This document shows, in pieces, positions 10,811 to 22,149 of a stretch of 64,000 nt of DNA (within the stretch, counting starts at the first letter, position 1; each line of letters starts with the position of its first letter). Below the pieces are notes generated by a model. It had not been told where the DNA came from, searched no databases, and saw only the letters and a list, made by a program, of their open reading frames with translations. Both the position numbers and the translations under genes were made by a program. The stretch comes from Bretschneidera sinensis (taxonomy: Eukaryota > Streptophyta > Magnoliopsida > Brassicales > Akaniaceae). The stretch covers positions 54,795,084 to 54,859,083 of the forward strand of contig CM043705.1 of assembly GCA_023935145.1 (NCBI GenBank), read 5' to 3'.

Positions 10811-12040
10811 TGTTGTGAGTTTTAAATTACTTGCAAGCGCACGAGTCGTTTGCAATATAGTGTTGTGCAAGTGCGAGGTCGAATCCACAGGGAATTGTGT
10901 TGTGAAAATATACTTTTATCTAAACTAACCTTATCTTAACCTAGTTTCGAATTTTGAATTGTATTTTTGCAAAAGAAATATAAACTAAAACTAAATTGAT
11001 TTAAAAACTAATGATAAAAACACTAAGGTTTCTGAATCCACCCCACCAAAGTTAAGCATATATCTTCATGTTCTAAAAATAGCCTATCAAAACATTCCAT
11101 GAATCTAACTTAAAACAAAAAACAAAAAATTTCCCAATTAAACCAAAAGCATCCAATGTATCCGCTTTTAACAAATCACAAAGGAAATCCAATTTAATCA
11201 AAAATAATTTGATGTATCCATCAGATGAAACACACGAAATATTCAACAGAACAATTTTAATGCAATCAATCATAAGATTTTACTCAAATAATTGACAGAA
11301 CATTTATACTAAAAAAACATTAGAATTGTATAAACAAATCTGAAACTATTATGCCAAACAACGGTGAGGCTTCATCTTCAACCTTAGTTGAAGATTTTAG
11401 CCACTCATAATCATAAAACTAGAGTTCATAATAAAAGTACTAAACATTAAACTAAAAAAAAGCAGTAAATTAAAACTGACTATACATTGGAGAAATTCCA
11501 CTCGCTGTTAGGCGGCGCTTCCCCTCGTGGTAGCAAAGCCTTTGGAGATCCACCAGAATGCTAGTAGAAGTCCTCCAAATTGCACCAAAATGGCACTTGG
11601 ATTACACACCGAATGATGAAGTCAGATGGTGTTTATATAAGGGGAGTCTCAAAGCACTATAGGTTTTAGATTCGATGTGGGATACTGTCCGAGTGTGATC
11701 GATCGCATAATGGTGTGATCGATCGCATGTGCGCTCGATCGCATGTCTGTTACGATCGATCGCAGATGCACTGAACTGAAAATATTTCGATGTGGGATGT
11801 TGACCATGTGCTCGTTCGTAGGTAGGTGCGCTCGATCGCATGTCTCATGCGATCGATCGCACAAGGCATCCTCAGCTTTTGCTCTTGAAGCTTGATCTCC
11901 CAAAATGCTTCATTTTCTCCACAAACCTATAAAAATACACAAAACGTAGAAAAGACATAAAATAAAGGGAAATAATACAAAACTAAGAGCTGAACACATA
12001 TAATTTAAGGGCTTAAATATGCAATATTTAAGACTCATCA
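10811..12040 (-). repeat. 3' LTR of the minus-strand Athila-like element
   Basis: Begins TGTTGTGAGTTTTAAATTAC and ends AGACTCATCA. It matches the LTR at 24345-25542 over its whole length. It contains the CGATCG array at about 11695-11872 and, on the minus strand, a TATA-like box near 11633 (TATATAAAC). Confidence 0.95.
11695..11872. repeat. CGATCG palindrome array in Athila LTR
   Basis: Repeated copies of CGATCGATCGCA and CTCGATCGCATG lie close upstream of the LTR TATA box (minus strand). The same array is present in the LTRs at 13897, 18207 and 24345. Confidence 0.85.
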
Positions 12041-12055
12041 AATACCCCCAAACTT
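12041..12055 (-). other. polypurine tract of the minus-strand Athila-like element
   Basis: On the minus strand AAGTTTGGGGGTATT abuts the 3' LTR, the normal start point for plus-strand DNA synthesis. The identical tract precedes the LTR at 18207. Confidence 0.85.
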
Positions 12056-13417
12056 ATATTTTGCTAGTCCCTTAGCAAAACAAAATAAAAAACTAAATGA
12101 AAAACAAAGAATCATAAAGATAAGTTTAATACTCATGGTATCCAAAAATTTAAGGAGCACCCAAAATCATGAAATTCGTTCACGAGCAAACTTAAAAAAT
12201 CTAACCCATTTTCACAATGAATAAGAGTTTAAAACCTAATTACTTACAAGAGGCATGCTAAGACATCACAAGCTCGAATCAATGTAAAGTTAATTAGCAT
12301 ATACTGATGAAATTTCCAAATTAGTTCAATGTACAATGTTTCCACATCTCAAGATTCACAGAATTTCTCAATAGAATGAACAACGATGACATAGTTTTAT
12401 TTTATTTTATTTTATTTTTTTTTGAGTAAGACTCTGCTATGTTTAGTTCCCTTAAGGTTTCTAATTGACTTATGTAACAAGTGTTGAGTCAATGACTGCC
12501 AAACCAGATGGTTTTAGGGCATTAGGTGTAAAGACACCCCTAAGGACTTACTAACTCAAGTCAAAAAGGCTACGAAACTAAACTAGCCTTAATGCTACCA
12601 AGCGAAATTTTCACCTTTTGACGTGAACACTCCCTGCTTACTGAGGTAAGAGGTCCAGTTACTCAGCGGAGAGTTTCATAATGATCATTATGAATAAAAT
12701 TCCAACCTTTTGACGTGAACACTCACTGTTTACTGAGGCAAGAGGTCTAGTTACTCAATGGAAAGTTTATTGATGATGATCATTTTTTTTTGTTTTTTTT
12801 ATGCCCAAGTGTTAATCCCATAAGTCATCCCGTTTCAGTTAAGATAAGAAACATACACATTAACATCACATGTCACCCTCACACAAATATGTGCTAATGT
12901 GCACGTGTTAGATTGGCTCAAACATGTGAATTCTCAAATGCCTAAAGTAAGTAACTAAAGTTTAAACTCTATCATCAGATCATGTGTTCAAAGTTTTAAA
13001 CTCACCAATGAAATCACATCATAATTTTTCAGATCAACCAAAATTTTCAAACGAACATGAACATGCATTTATCTTCACGAAGAAAAAACAACAATAAATT
13101 AGGACAAAGTGTGTGTAATGTGTCTCCCATACCCCCAAACTTAAATGACACATTGACCCCAATATGTGAATAATATAGAAAGAGCTGACCTGGGATATGG
13201 AGAACTATCTGGACTAGTATGGCTCATAGCATACCCCCAAACTTGAATTGAAGTACGCGTTGTCCCTGAAAAATAAAGACTGGAAAACAAAAAATATTGG
13301 AAACAAACATTAATCATAAATATGTAAAATAAATAAACAGAAAGGATGAGCTGTGGGGTGCCTCCCATGAGCACTAAGTTTAAAGTCTTCAGCCAGACTC
13401 TTCTTAGTGGACGATAT
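12056..13417 (-). other. 3' non-coding region of the minus-strand Athila-like element
   Basis: No coding similarity on either strand. It matches 16803-18192 of the other Athila-like copy in reverse orientation, including two direct repeats of about 95 bp (about 12600-12790) that hold TTTTGACGTGAACACTC. Athila elements often carry an envelope-like ORF here; none is recognisable. The open frame at 13458-13141 reads through a conserved non-coding block and is not believed to be a gene. Confidence 0.7.
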
Positions 13418-13918
13418 TCAATCTGAGTTAATAGGATCCTCCAACAATATCGTCTCAATGTCCGGACTCCTCAACTCCAAGAATGGTTTTAGCCTCTGTC
13501 CATTTACCTTGAAAGTGTTACCATTCTTTGGATCCTCAATCTCGATGGCCCCATGAGGAAAAACTGACCGAATAATAAATGGACCTGTCCAACGAGATTT
13601 GAGCTTGCCTGGAAAAAGATGCAAGCGTGAATTGTAAAGAAGAACTTTTTGATCTGGCTCAAAAGCTCGTCTCAAAATGTGTTGGTCATGAGTCTTCTTC
13701 ATTTGTGCCTTGTAGGACTATGCACAATCGTATGCATAATTCCTTAGCTCCTCTAATTCATTGAGTTGGAGCTTCTTTTGTGTGCCAACCTTCAAAAGAT
13801 TGAAGTCCAACTGCTTGATAGCCCAATAGGCTCTATGCTCTAATTCAACCGGAAGGTGACATGCCTTTCCGTACACAATACGATAGGGAGACATGCTGAT
13901 GAGTCTTAAATATTGCAT
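13418..13918 (-). pseudogene. Athila integrase, C-terminal part
   Basis: From right to left this holds [20 protein letters not shown], then [14 protein letters not shown], then after a stop near 13718 RAFEPDQKVLLYNSRLHLFP and GKLKSRWTGPFIIRSVFPHG. The last piece is the GPF/GPY-type module at the end of gypsy integrases. The remaining part of the enzyme lies beyond the nested element, at 19417-19899. The break falls exactly at the CATGC target duplication. Confidence 0.9.
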
Positions 13919-15106
13919 ATTTAAGACCCTTAACTTATATTTGTTATGCTCTTAGTTAGTAGTATTTCACTCTATTTTATGTCTTTTTTGTGTTTTGTGT
14001 ATTTTTATAGGTTTGTGGAGAAAATGAAGCATTTAAGGAGATGTGAAGCTTCAGGAGCAATAGCGATCGATCACACTATGCTGCGATTGAGCGCATGGTC
14101 AATAATCTCACATCGAAATGTTTGCAGTACAGTGCACCTACGATCGAGCGCACCAGACCTACGATCGAGCGCACATGCGATCGTGCGCACAAGACATACG
14201 ATCGATCGCACTCACGATCGATCGTATCATTCTGCGATCGAGTGCACTCGGGCAGTATCGCACATCGAATTTGAAACCCATGCTGCTCTGGGACTCCCCC
14301 TATAAAAACATCATCTAACCTCATCATTCAGTGTACAATTCATGAGCCACTTTGGTGTTAACCGGTGGACGTCTGCTAGCATTCTGGTGGATCCTAAAGG
14401 CTTTGCTACCACGAGGGGAAGCGTCGCCCATCAGCGAGTGGAATTTCTCCCACGTAAAGTTATTTAGTTATTTTAGTTTAATGTTTAGCACTTTTATTAT
14501 GAATTGTAGTTTCATAGTTATGAGTGGCTAGAATCTTCAGTTAAGGTTGAAGATGAAGCCTCGCCGTTGTTTGACATAGTAGTTCAGATTTGCTTGTACA
14601 AATCTGACATTTTTTTAGTATAAATGTTCTGTCAATTATTTGAGTTAATCTTATGATTGATTGTGTTTAAATTGTTCTGTTGGATATTCCTTGTGTTTCG
14701 TTTGATGGATACATCAAATTGTTTTTGATTAAATTGGATTTCCTTTGTGATTTATTAAAAGCAGATACATTGGATGCTTTTAGTTTAATTGGGATACTTG
14801 TTGTTTTTTATCTTAAGTTGGATTCATGGAATTTTTTGATAGGCTATCTTTAGAACATTGAGATATATGCTTAACTTTGGCGGGGTGGATTCAGAAACCT
14901 TAGTCTTTTATTAGTTTTTAAAATCAATTTAGTTTAGCTTTTATTTTGCAACATATAATACAAAACTCGGAACTAGGTTAAGATAAGATTAGTTTAGATA
15001 AATTTATATTTTCACAACGCAATTCCCTATGGATTCGACCTCGCACTTGCACAACGCTATATTGCAAACGACTTGTGCGCTTGCGAGTAATTTAAAACTC
15101 ACAACA
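13897..15106 (+). repeat. 5' LTR of the innermost Athila-like element
   Basis: Starts TGATGAGTCTTAAATATTGC and ends AAAACTCACAACA. A TATA-like TATAAAAA is at 14301-14308, just after the CGATCG array (about 14063-14250). It is nearly identical to the LTR at 18207, with mostly C/T and G/A differences. Confidence 0.95.
14063..14250. repeat. CGATCG palindrome array upstream of the LTR TATA box
   Basis: About eight copies of CGATCG or one-base variants within 190 bases, many inside GCGATCGAGCGCA or ACGATCGATCGCA. It ends about 50 bases before the TATA-like box at 14301. The arrangement suggests repeated regulatory sites in U3; the binding factor is unknown. Confidence 0.8.
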
Positions 15107-15112
15107 AGTTTT

Positions 15113-15130
15113 TGGCACCATTGCCGGGGA
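15113..15130 (+). other. primer-binding site, tRNA-Asp type
   Basis: TGGCACCATTGCCGGGGA differs at two positions from the TGGCGCCGTTGCCGGGGA site that pairs with plant tRNA-Asp and is typical for Athila elements. Both changes are transitions at CpG sites. Confidence 0.88.
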
Positions 15131-15187
15131 ATTGTTTGGTTTGTGAAATTTTTTGGTCTGAATTGATTTTATTTTTCTACTAGTTAG

Positions 15188-15990
15188 TTATATAAAAAAA
15201 AAGTGGATGAATCCAGCGTCGGTTTCACAGTCTTTAAAGGACACCATTAAGGAGTACATGAAAATGACCGGCCCATCCATCAATACTGCCAACACATTTA
15301 ATGTTGATAGCTGTTCCATCTGTGCTAGTCCTATGCATTTAGCCCAGAATTGTCCATCAATGCCGGCTTTTGCCGAGTATCCCATGGAACAAATGAATGC
15401 TTTCAATAAGTGTTGTTGGCAATCAAATGGATCTTACTCCGAAACGTACAATCCAGGGTGGTGAGACCACTCTAATTTTCCATGGGCGCAGAACCAACTG
15501 AGGAATCAGGGAGGAGCCCCTTATCAAGCTCACACTCAATACCCTCCCGAATTTCCTCCACCAGTTCCAAGTTATAGTCACTCAGCTTATCCAACACCAT
15601 TACCTGCTTACCAAGCTCCCATTCAAACACCAGCACCAGTTTCACAGTCACTTGAGGACACCCTTAAGGAGTACATAAAAATGACTAGCCAATCCATGAG
15701 CGAAGTAATGAGTGCAACAATAGAAAACACCCAAGCGATTGCCAAGCTAGAGAGTTAAATGGATCGAATCACAAGTTACGTGGGTGAAGGAGAGAATGGA
15801 GAGTTCCCTAGTTAACCTGATCCTAACCCAAAGGAACAGTTTGCGGTGGGAAATTTATCAACTCCTATACAAGGGTAAGAAAATGGCAACAAAGAAAAGA
15901 GAGATGCTGAGCCATCTACAACCACTCCTATTATTAAGGATCTCCCTAGGTCGTTTTTACCTAAAGCGCTTTACCCTGAGAGATTACAAG
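15188..15990 (+). pseudogene. Athila gag remnant with zinc knuckle
   Basis: The capsid-coding start of gag is absent: the sequence goes from the leader straight into SLKDTIKEYMKMTGPS. An intact CCHC knuckle follows, CSICASPMHLAQNC (about 15316-15357), which would bind element RNA. A Pro/Tyr-rich stretch follows (YPPEFPPPVPSYSHSAYP) and then IENTQAIAKLES. The SLKDTIKEYMKMT-like segment occurs twice (15226 and 15650). Stops at 15462 and about 15757 interrupt the frame. The matching intact layout is in the minus-strand copy at 22836-24157. Confidence 0.8.
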
Positions 15991-16009
15991 CGCCCAAGAA
16001 AGAAGGGGA

Positions 16010-16802
16010 GTTTGAGGATCCCCTGGAGGCATGCTTTGCTCACTTTGGAGAGGACTTGGGCTTAGATAAGTTACTCGAGGAAGTGAATGCCATTTTGGAG
16101 TCTGATCCTCAGAAGTGCAGTGAGACGGAGGAGACTATGGATGAATCACGCATTGAAGACCCCCTGGAGGCACGCTTTGCTCAATTGGAAGAGGATTTGG
16201 ATTTGAATAAGTTGTTTGAGCAAGCGAATGCTACTTTGGAGTCTGCTCCTCAAAAGATCAGTGAGACGGAGGAAACCACAACACCTGAACCCCTCCAGAA
16301 GGAACTTAAGCCTTTACCAGACAATCTTAAGTATAAGTTCCTAGGTCCAGCAGATTCTTTACCTGTGACTACAGCTTTAGATTTGGTTGATGCTCAAGAG
16401 GATAAATTATTGGACATTTTAAGAGAGCACAATGAAGCTATCGGCTGGACTATTGAGGATATCAAGGGGATAATCCCCCAGGTGATGATGCACAAGTTAC
16501 ATTTTGAGGAGAATGCCAAGCCATCGAAGGAGCCACAAAGAGGGATCAACCCAGCTATACAAGAGGTTCTGATCCTTTATCCAATCTTTGATAGCGAGTG
16601 GGTGAGCCCGATTCATGTCGTGCCAAAACAGGCTAGATTGACGGTAGTAATAAATAAAGACGACGAGTTGGTTCCAACTCGAGTGCAGTTAAGATGGAGA
16701 ATGTGTCTAGACTACCGTAAGTTGAATGCTACCACACCGAAGGATCATTTTTCACTCCTATTTATTGATCAGATGGTGGAGCGTTTAGTTGGGCACGATT
16801 AC
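16010..16802 (+). pseudogene. Athila pre-RT linker and N-terminal reverse transcriptase, truncated
   Basis: The open frame joins a gag-end motif (LYPERLQAPKK, just upstream) directly to EDPLEACFAHFGEDLGLDKL, so the protease is missing. The EDPLEA acidic module of about 45 residues is present twice in tandem (from about 16015 and about 16155), against once in the minus-strand copy. Then come PLPDNLKYKFLGPADSLPV, AIGWTIEDIKGI, SEWVSPIHVVPKQ and the RT start CLDYRKLNATTPKDHF. The frame stops at 16803, before the catalytic palm motif. Confidence 0.85.
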
Positions 16803-18191
16803 TAATGTTGGGTCTGGCTGAAGACGTTAAACTTAGCGCTCATGGGAGGCACCCCACAGCTTATCCTTTATGTTTATTTATTATTTTACGTATTTATGAT
16901 TAATGTTTGTTTCCAGTATTTTTTTTGTTTTCCAGTTTTTATTTTTCATGGACAATGCGTACTTCAGTTCAAGTTTGAGGGTATGCTATGAGCCATACCA
17001 ATCCAGATAGTTCTCCATATCTCAGGGCAGCTCTTTCCTTATTAGTCACACATTGGGTTCAATGTGTAATTTAAGTTTGGGGGTATGGGAGACACATCAC
17101 ACAATTTGTCCTAATTTGTTGTCTTTTCGTCGTAAAGATAAATCCATGTTCATGTTCGTCTAAAAATTTTGGTTGATCTGAAAAATTGTGATGTGATTTC
17201 ATTGGTGAGTTTAAAACTTTGAACACATGATCTGATGATAGAGTTTAAACTTTAGTTACTTACTTTAGGCATATTCGAGATTTCACATGTTTGATCTAAT
17301 CTCACACGAGCACATTAGCACATATTTGTGTGAGGTATGACATGTGAGTTGAATGTATACATTTCCTTGTCTTAACTGAAACTGGATGACTTGTTGGATA
17401 AACACTTGGGCATATATATAAAAAAATAAAAAAATTAAAAACTACTAATATTTATAATGATCATCATCAATAAACTTTCCACTGAGTAATTGGATCTCTT
17501 GCCTCAATAAGTAGTAAGTGTTCACGTCAAAAGGTGAGAATTTTATTCATAATGATCATTGCGAAACTTTTCGCTGAGTAACTGGACCTCTTGCCTCAGT
17601 AAGCAGTGAGTGTTCACGTCAAAAGATGGAAATTTTGCTTGGTAGTATTAAGGCCAGTTTAATTTAGTAGCCTTTTTGACTCGAGTTAGTAAGTCCTTAG
17701 GGGTGGCTTTACACCTAATGGCCTAAAACCATCTGGTTTGGGAGTCATTGACTCAATACTCATTACATGGGTCAATTAGAAAGCTTAAGGGAACTAAACA
17801 TAGCAGAGCTTTATATATAAAAAAAAATAAAAAAATAAAAAATAAAAAAACTATGTCATCGTTGTTCTTTCCGATGAGAAATTCTGTGGATCTTGAGACC
17901 TGAATTACCTTGTACATTGAAGTTATTTGGAAACCTCATCTGTACATGCTAATTCACTTTACACTGATTCAAGCTTGTGATGTCTTACCATGCCTCTTAT
18001 AAGTAATTAGGTTTTAAATTCTTATTCATTGTGAAGATGGGTTCGACTTATTTAAGCTTGCTCATGAATGAATCTCATGATTTTGTATGCTCTTTAAATT
18101 TTTGGATACCATGAATATTGAGCTTATCTTTATAATCTTTGTTGTTCATTTAGTTTTTTTATTTTGTTTTGCTAAGGGACTAGCAAAATAT
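16803..18191 (+). other. 3' non-coding region of the innermost Athila-like element
   Basis: Begins abruptly after the truncated reverse transcriptase with a block (GCTCATGGGAGGCACCCCAC) also found in the minus-strand copy near 13365. Two direct repeats of about 95 bp (17454-17548 and 17549-17640) carry TGTTCACGTCAAAAG. No ORF is supported. Confidence 0.7.
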
Positions 18192-18206
18192 AAGTTTGGG
18201 GGTATT
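18192..18206 (+). other. polypurine tract of the innermost Athila-like element
   Basis: AAGTTTGGGGGTATT directly precedes the 3' LTR, as in the host Athila element. Confidence 0.85.
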
Positions 18207-19431
18207 TGATGAGTCTTAAATATTGCATATTTAAGACCCTTAACTTATATTTGTTATGCTCTTAGTTAGTAGTATTTCACTTTATTTTATGTCTTTTTTG
18301 TGTTTTGTGTATTTTTATAGGTTTATGGAGAAAATGAAGCATTTCAGGAGATGTGAAGCTTCAGAAGTAATAGCGATCGATTGCACTATGCTGCGATCGA
18401 GCGCATGGTCAACAATCCCACATCGAAATGTTTGCAGTACAGTGCACCTGCGATCAAGCGCACCAGACCTGCGATCAAGCACATATGCGATCGTGCGCAC
18501 AAGACATACGATCGATCGCACTCGCGATCAATCGCATCATTCTGCGATCGAGCGCACTCGGGCAGTATCCCACATCGAATTTGAAACCCATGCTACTCCG
18601 AGACTCCCCCTATATAAACACCATCTAACCTCATCATTCAGTGTACAATTCCTGGGCCACTTTGGTGTTAACTGGTGGACGTCTGCTAGCATTCTGGTGG
18701 ATCTCGAAGGCTTTGCTACCACGAGAGGAAGCGCCGCCCATCAGCGAGTGGAATTTCTCCCATGTAAAGTTATTTATTTCTTTTTATTTAGTTGTTTTAG
18801 TTTAATGTTTAGCACTTTTATTATGAATTGTAGTTTCATAGTTATGAGTGGCTAGAATCTTCAGCTAAGGTTGAAGATGAAGCCTTGTCGTTGTTTGGCA
18901 TAGTAGTTCGGATTTGTTTGTACAAATCTGACATTTTTTTAGTATAAATGTTCTGTCAATTATTTGAGTTAATCTTATGATTGATTGTGTTTAAATTGTT
19001 CTGTTGGATATTCCTTGTGTTTCGTCTAATGGATACATCAAATTGTTTTTGATTAAATTGGATTTCCTTTGTGATTTGTTAAAAGTGGATACATTGGATG
19101 CTTTTGGTTTAATTGAGATATTTGTTGTTTTTTGTCTTAAGTTGGATTCATGGAATTTTTTGATAGACTATCTTTAGAACATTGAGATATATGCTTAACT
19201 TTGGCGGGGTGGATTCAGAAACCTTAGTCTTTTTATTAGTTTTTAAAATCAATTTAGTTTAGCTTTTATTTTGCAACATATAATACAAAACTCGGAACTA
19301 GGTTAAGATAAGATTAGTTTAGATAAATTTATATTTTCACAACACAATTCCCTGTGGATTCGACCTCGCACTTGCACAACGCTATATTGCAAACGACTCG
19401 TGCGCTTGCGAGTAATTTAAAACTCACAACA
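18207..19431 (+). repeat. 3' LTR of the innermost Athila-like element
   Basis: Starts TGATGAGTCTTAAATATTGC, ends ACTCACAACA and is followed by the duplication CATGC. A TATA-like TATATAAA is at 18611-18618 and the CGATCG array at about 18373-18556. Confidence 0.95.
18373..18556. repeat. CGATCG palindrome array in the 3' LTR
   Basis: Equivalent to the array at 14063-14250. Several palindromes differ between the two LTRs by C/T or G/A changes, for example CGATCGAG against CGATCAAG. Confidence 0.8.
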
Positions 19432-20703
19432 CATGCCAATTGGCGTCTTGGAGGCTGTCCGATATGCCCACAGTGCATCAGTCAATCGTAGAGACCAATC
19501 CTTTCTACTAGGGTTCACAGTTTTCTCTAAAATGTGTTTGATCTTGCGATTAGAAATTTCCACTTGTCCACTCGTGTGCGGGTGATATGGGGTGGCAACC
19601 TTGTGTGTGATGAAATACTTTTTCATCAACTGCTCAAAAATCCGATTGCAAAAATGCTTACCTCCATCACTTATGATTGCTCGAGGCATACCAAATTGAG
19701 CAAAAATAGTGTCATTCAAAAACTGGACCACAACTCTGTGGTCATTGGTCTTGCACGCAACGGCCTCCACCCATTTGGACAGATAGTCCACAGTAACTAG
19801 AATGTGCAAGTAGCCAAAGGAGTTTGAGAATGGTCCCATAAAATCAATGCCCCACACGTCAAAAATCTCAACAATCAGAATATGGTTGAGGGGCATCATA
19901 TTCCTCCTAGAAAGACTCCATAGCTTTTGGCAACGCTAACAAGATACACAGTAGGTGTGAGAGTCTCGGAACAGGGTAGGCCAATAAAATCCACACTGCA
20001 AAATATTTGCAGCAGTCTTTTTAGCACTGAAATGGCCTCCACAGGCATGATCATGACAAAAGGCGATGACATTAGATTGGTCATGCTCAAGAATACACCT
20101 TCTGATGATCTGATCGGGAAAATACTTTAACAGGTAAGGAACGTCCCAGAAAAAGTGTTTTACCATGGCCAAAAACTTTGATTTATCTTTCCGCCCCCAA
20201 TGCAAAGGCATGTGTTCGGTGACAAGATAGTTCACTATATCAGCAAACCATGGCGCGGGACTGTGAGCAATGTGCATCAATTGCTCATCAGGAAAGGTCT
20301 CAGAAATAGGAGTGGTGGCCTCAGTGAAATCCACAATCAATCTAGACAAATGATCTGCCACCACATTTTCTGAACCTTTCTTATCCCGAATCTCGATTTC
20401 GAACTCTTGAAGTAGCAAGATCCATTGGATAAGATGAGATTTAGTATCTTTTTTAGAGAAAAGATACTTCAAGGCTACATGATCCGAGTAGATAATGACC
20501 TTAGACCCTAACAAGTAGGATCTGAACTTGTCTAATGCAAAAACGATTGCTAACAACTCCTTCTCAGTGGTAGAGTAATTAAGTTGTGCATCGTTTAGAG
20601 TTCGACTTGTGTAATAGATAACATGGGGAAGTTTATCAACACGTTGCCCCAAAACAGCTCCAACAGCATAGTCTGATGTGTCACACATAATCTCAAAAGG
20701 CAC
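19417..20703 (-). pseudogene. Athila RNase H and integrase core
   Basis: The frame at 20703-19936 opens MPFEIMCDTSDYAVGAVLGQ, the gypsy RNase H start, and carries YYTSRTLNDAQLNYSTTEKE and SDHVALKYLF. It ends in the integrase H2C2 zinc module (CHDHACGGHFSAKKTAANIL to the terminal CVSC). After a stop near 19936 the core follows with [20 protein letters not shown] and [12 protein letters not shown], so all three catalytic acidic residues (D, D, E) are present. The frame ends at KTPIGM, where the nested element inserted; the rest is at 13418-13918. The enzyme would insert element DNA into the host genome. Confidence 0.93.
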
Positions 20704-20930
20704 ACCCCAGTTGGGTGGCTAAATAATGGGTGTGGACATCAGAATCTTCTTCAAATCCCCAAATGCTTTCTTATAGTCCTCATAAAATATAAATGGGGCA
20801 TCCTTCAACAATAATTTGCACAAGGGCCTGGCTATTTTGCTAAAATTCTGGATAAATCACCTGTAGAAACCTGCATGGCCCAGAAAAGAACGAACCTCCT
20901 TCACCGTATGTGGGGGTGGAAGGTTGGAAA

Positions 20931-22148
20931 TCAAGTCCACCTTCGCTTTGTCGACCTCAATCCCTCGATGAGATATGACATGCCCAGTACAATTCCTTGC
21001 TTGACCATAAAATGACACTTCTCCCAATTAAGCACCAGGTTCTTCTCCTTACACTGCACTAAAACCAAAGTGAGACGGTGCAGGCACTCCTCAAATGATG
21101 AACCGAAGACAGAGAAGTCATCCATGAAAATTTCTAAGATCCGCTCTACCATATCAGAGAATATGCTGACCATGCACCACTGAAAAGTAACGAGTGCATT
21201 GCATAACCCAAAGGGCATGCGACGGTAGGCGAACGTCCCAAAAGGCCATGTAAACGTCATCTTCTCCTGATCTTCGGGGTCCACAGGGACCTGGTTATAT
21301 CCAGAATAACCATCCAAAAAGCAATAATACTTGTGCCCAGCCAAACGCTCTACCATCTGATCAATAAATGGAAATGGAAAGTGATCATTTCTTGTGACAA
21401 CGTTCAACTTACGGTAGTCTATACACACTCTCCACCCTGACTGAACACGAGTTGGCACCAACTCATCGTCCTTATTCTTTACTACCGTCAATCCCGCTCA
21501 CTTGGTCACTACATGAATCGGGCTCACCCACTTGCTATCAGAGATGGGATAAATGATCCCTACATTTAACAGCTTAATTACTTCTGCCCTCACAACCTCT
21601 TGTATAGCTGGGTTGAGCCTTCTTTATGGCTCCCTCGATGGCTTGGCATTCTCCTCGAAATGTATCTTGTGCATTACCACCAAGGGGCTGATTCCCTTAA
21701 TATCTTCTATAGTCCAGCCGATAGCTTCCTTGTGCTCTCTTAAAACATCTAATAATTTCTCCTCTTGAACCTCACCCAAATCTGAAGCTATAATCACAGG
21801 CAAACAATCTGCTGGACCTAGGAACTTATACTTAAGATTATCTGGTAAAGGCTTAAGTTCCTTCTTGTTGGGTTTAGGTGCTACCGTCTCCTCCGTCTCA
21901 TTGCTTTCTTGAGGATCAGACTTCAAAATGGCATTCACTTGCTCGAGTAACTTATCTAAGCCCAAGTCCTCTCCAAAGTGAGCAAAGCATGCCTCCAGGG
22001 GATCCTCAATGCTTGATTCGTTCATAGTCTCCTCAAGAATCTCCTCTATCAAGCATACATTTCTCACTTCATCATACTCCAGTGGTTGCCTAGTGATATC
22101 AAAGATGTTTAACTCCACTATCATATTTTCGAAGGAAATCTTCATCAC
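20931..22148 (-). pseudogene. Athila pre-RT linker and reverse transcriptase
   Basis: From right to left: an acidic linker with EDPLEACFAHFGEDLGLDKL and PLPDNLKYKFLGPADCLPV, then KWVSPIHVV, a stop near 21500, then the RT core. The core shows GWRVCIDYRKLN, DHFPFPFIDQMVERLAG, YYCFLDGYSGYNQV, FAYRRMPFGLCNA and the catalytic FMDD in ILEIFMDDFSVFG. The open frame 21491-20931 holds fingers and palm. The thumb is frameshifted between 20931 and 20703. FMDD rather than YVDD is normal for Athila. Confidence 0.93.
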
Positions 22149-22149
22149 C

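Larger units (their letters stand above)
13897..19431 (+). mobile_element. internally deleted Athila-like element, innermost of left nest
   Basis: A complete plus-strand unit: LTR (13897-15106), primer site (15113-15130), shortened gag-pol, 3' non-coding region, polypurine tract (18192-18206) and LTR (18207-19431). Perfect duplications CATGC at 13892-13896 and 19432-19436 fix its ends. It lacks the start of gag, the protease, and everything from the reverse transcriptase palm to the integrase. LTRs, primer site and polypurine tract are kept. It belongs to the same broad family as its host element. It is the youngest insertion of this nest by position. Confidence 0.96.

Noticed and set aside
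13141..13458. 105-codon minus-strand frame that might be an Athila envelope-like ORF
   Set aside because: The first part overlaps a non-coding block also present in the other Athila copy (near 16810), and no signal peptide or envelope pattern is consistent. Treated as chance.
13946..14327. Open frames through the Athila LTRs on both strands, rich in RSIA/AIDHT-like repeats (also at 11602-11903, 18256-18855, 25004-25383)
   Set aside because: They are translations of the CGATCG palindrome array inside LTRs. The repeated residues come from the DNA repeat, and no family resembles them.
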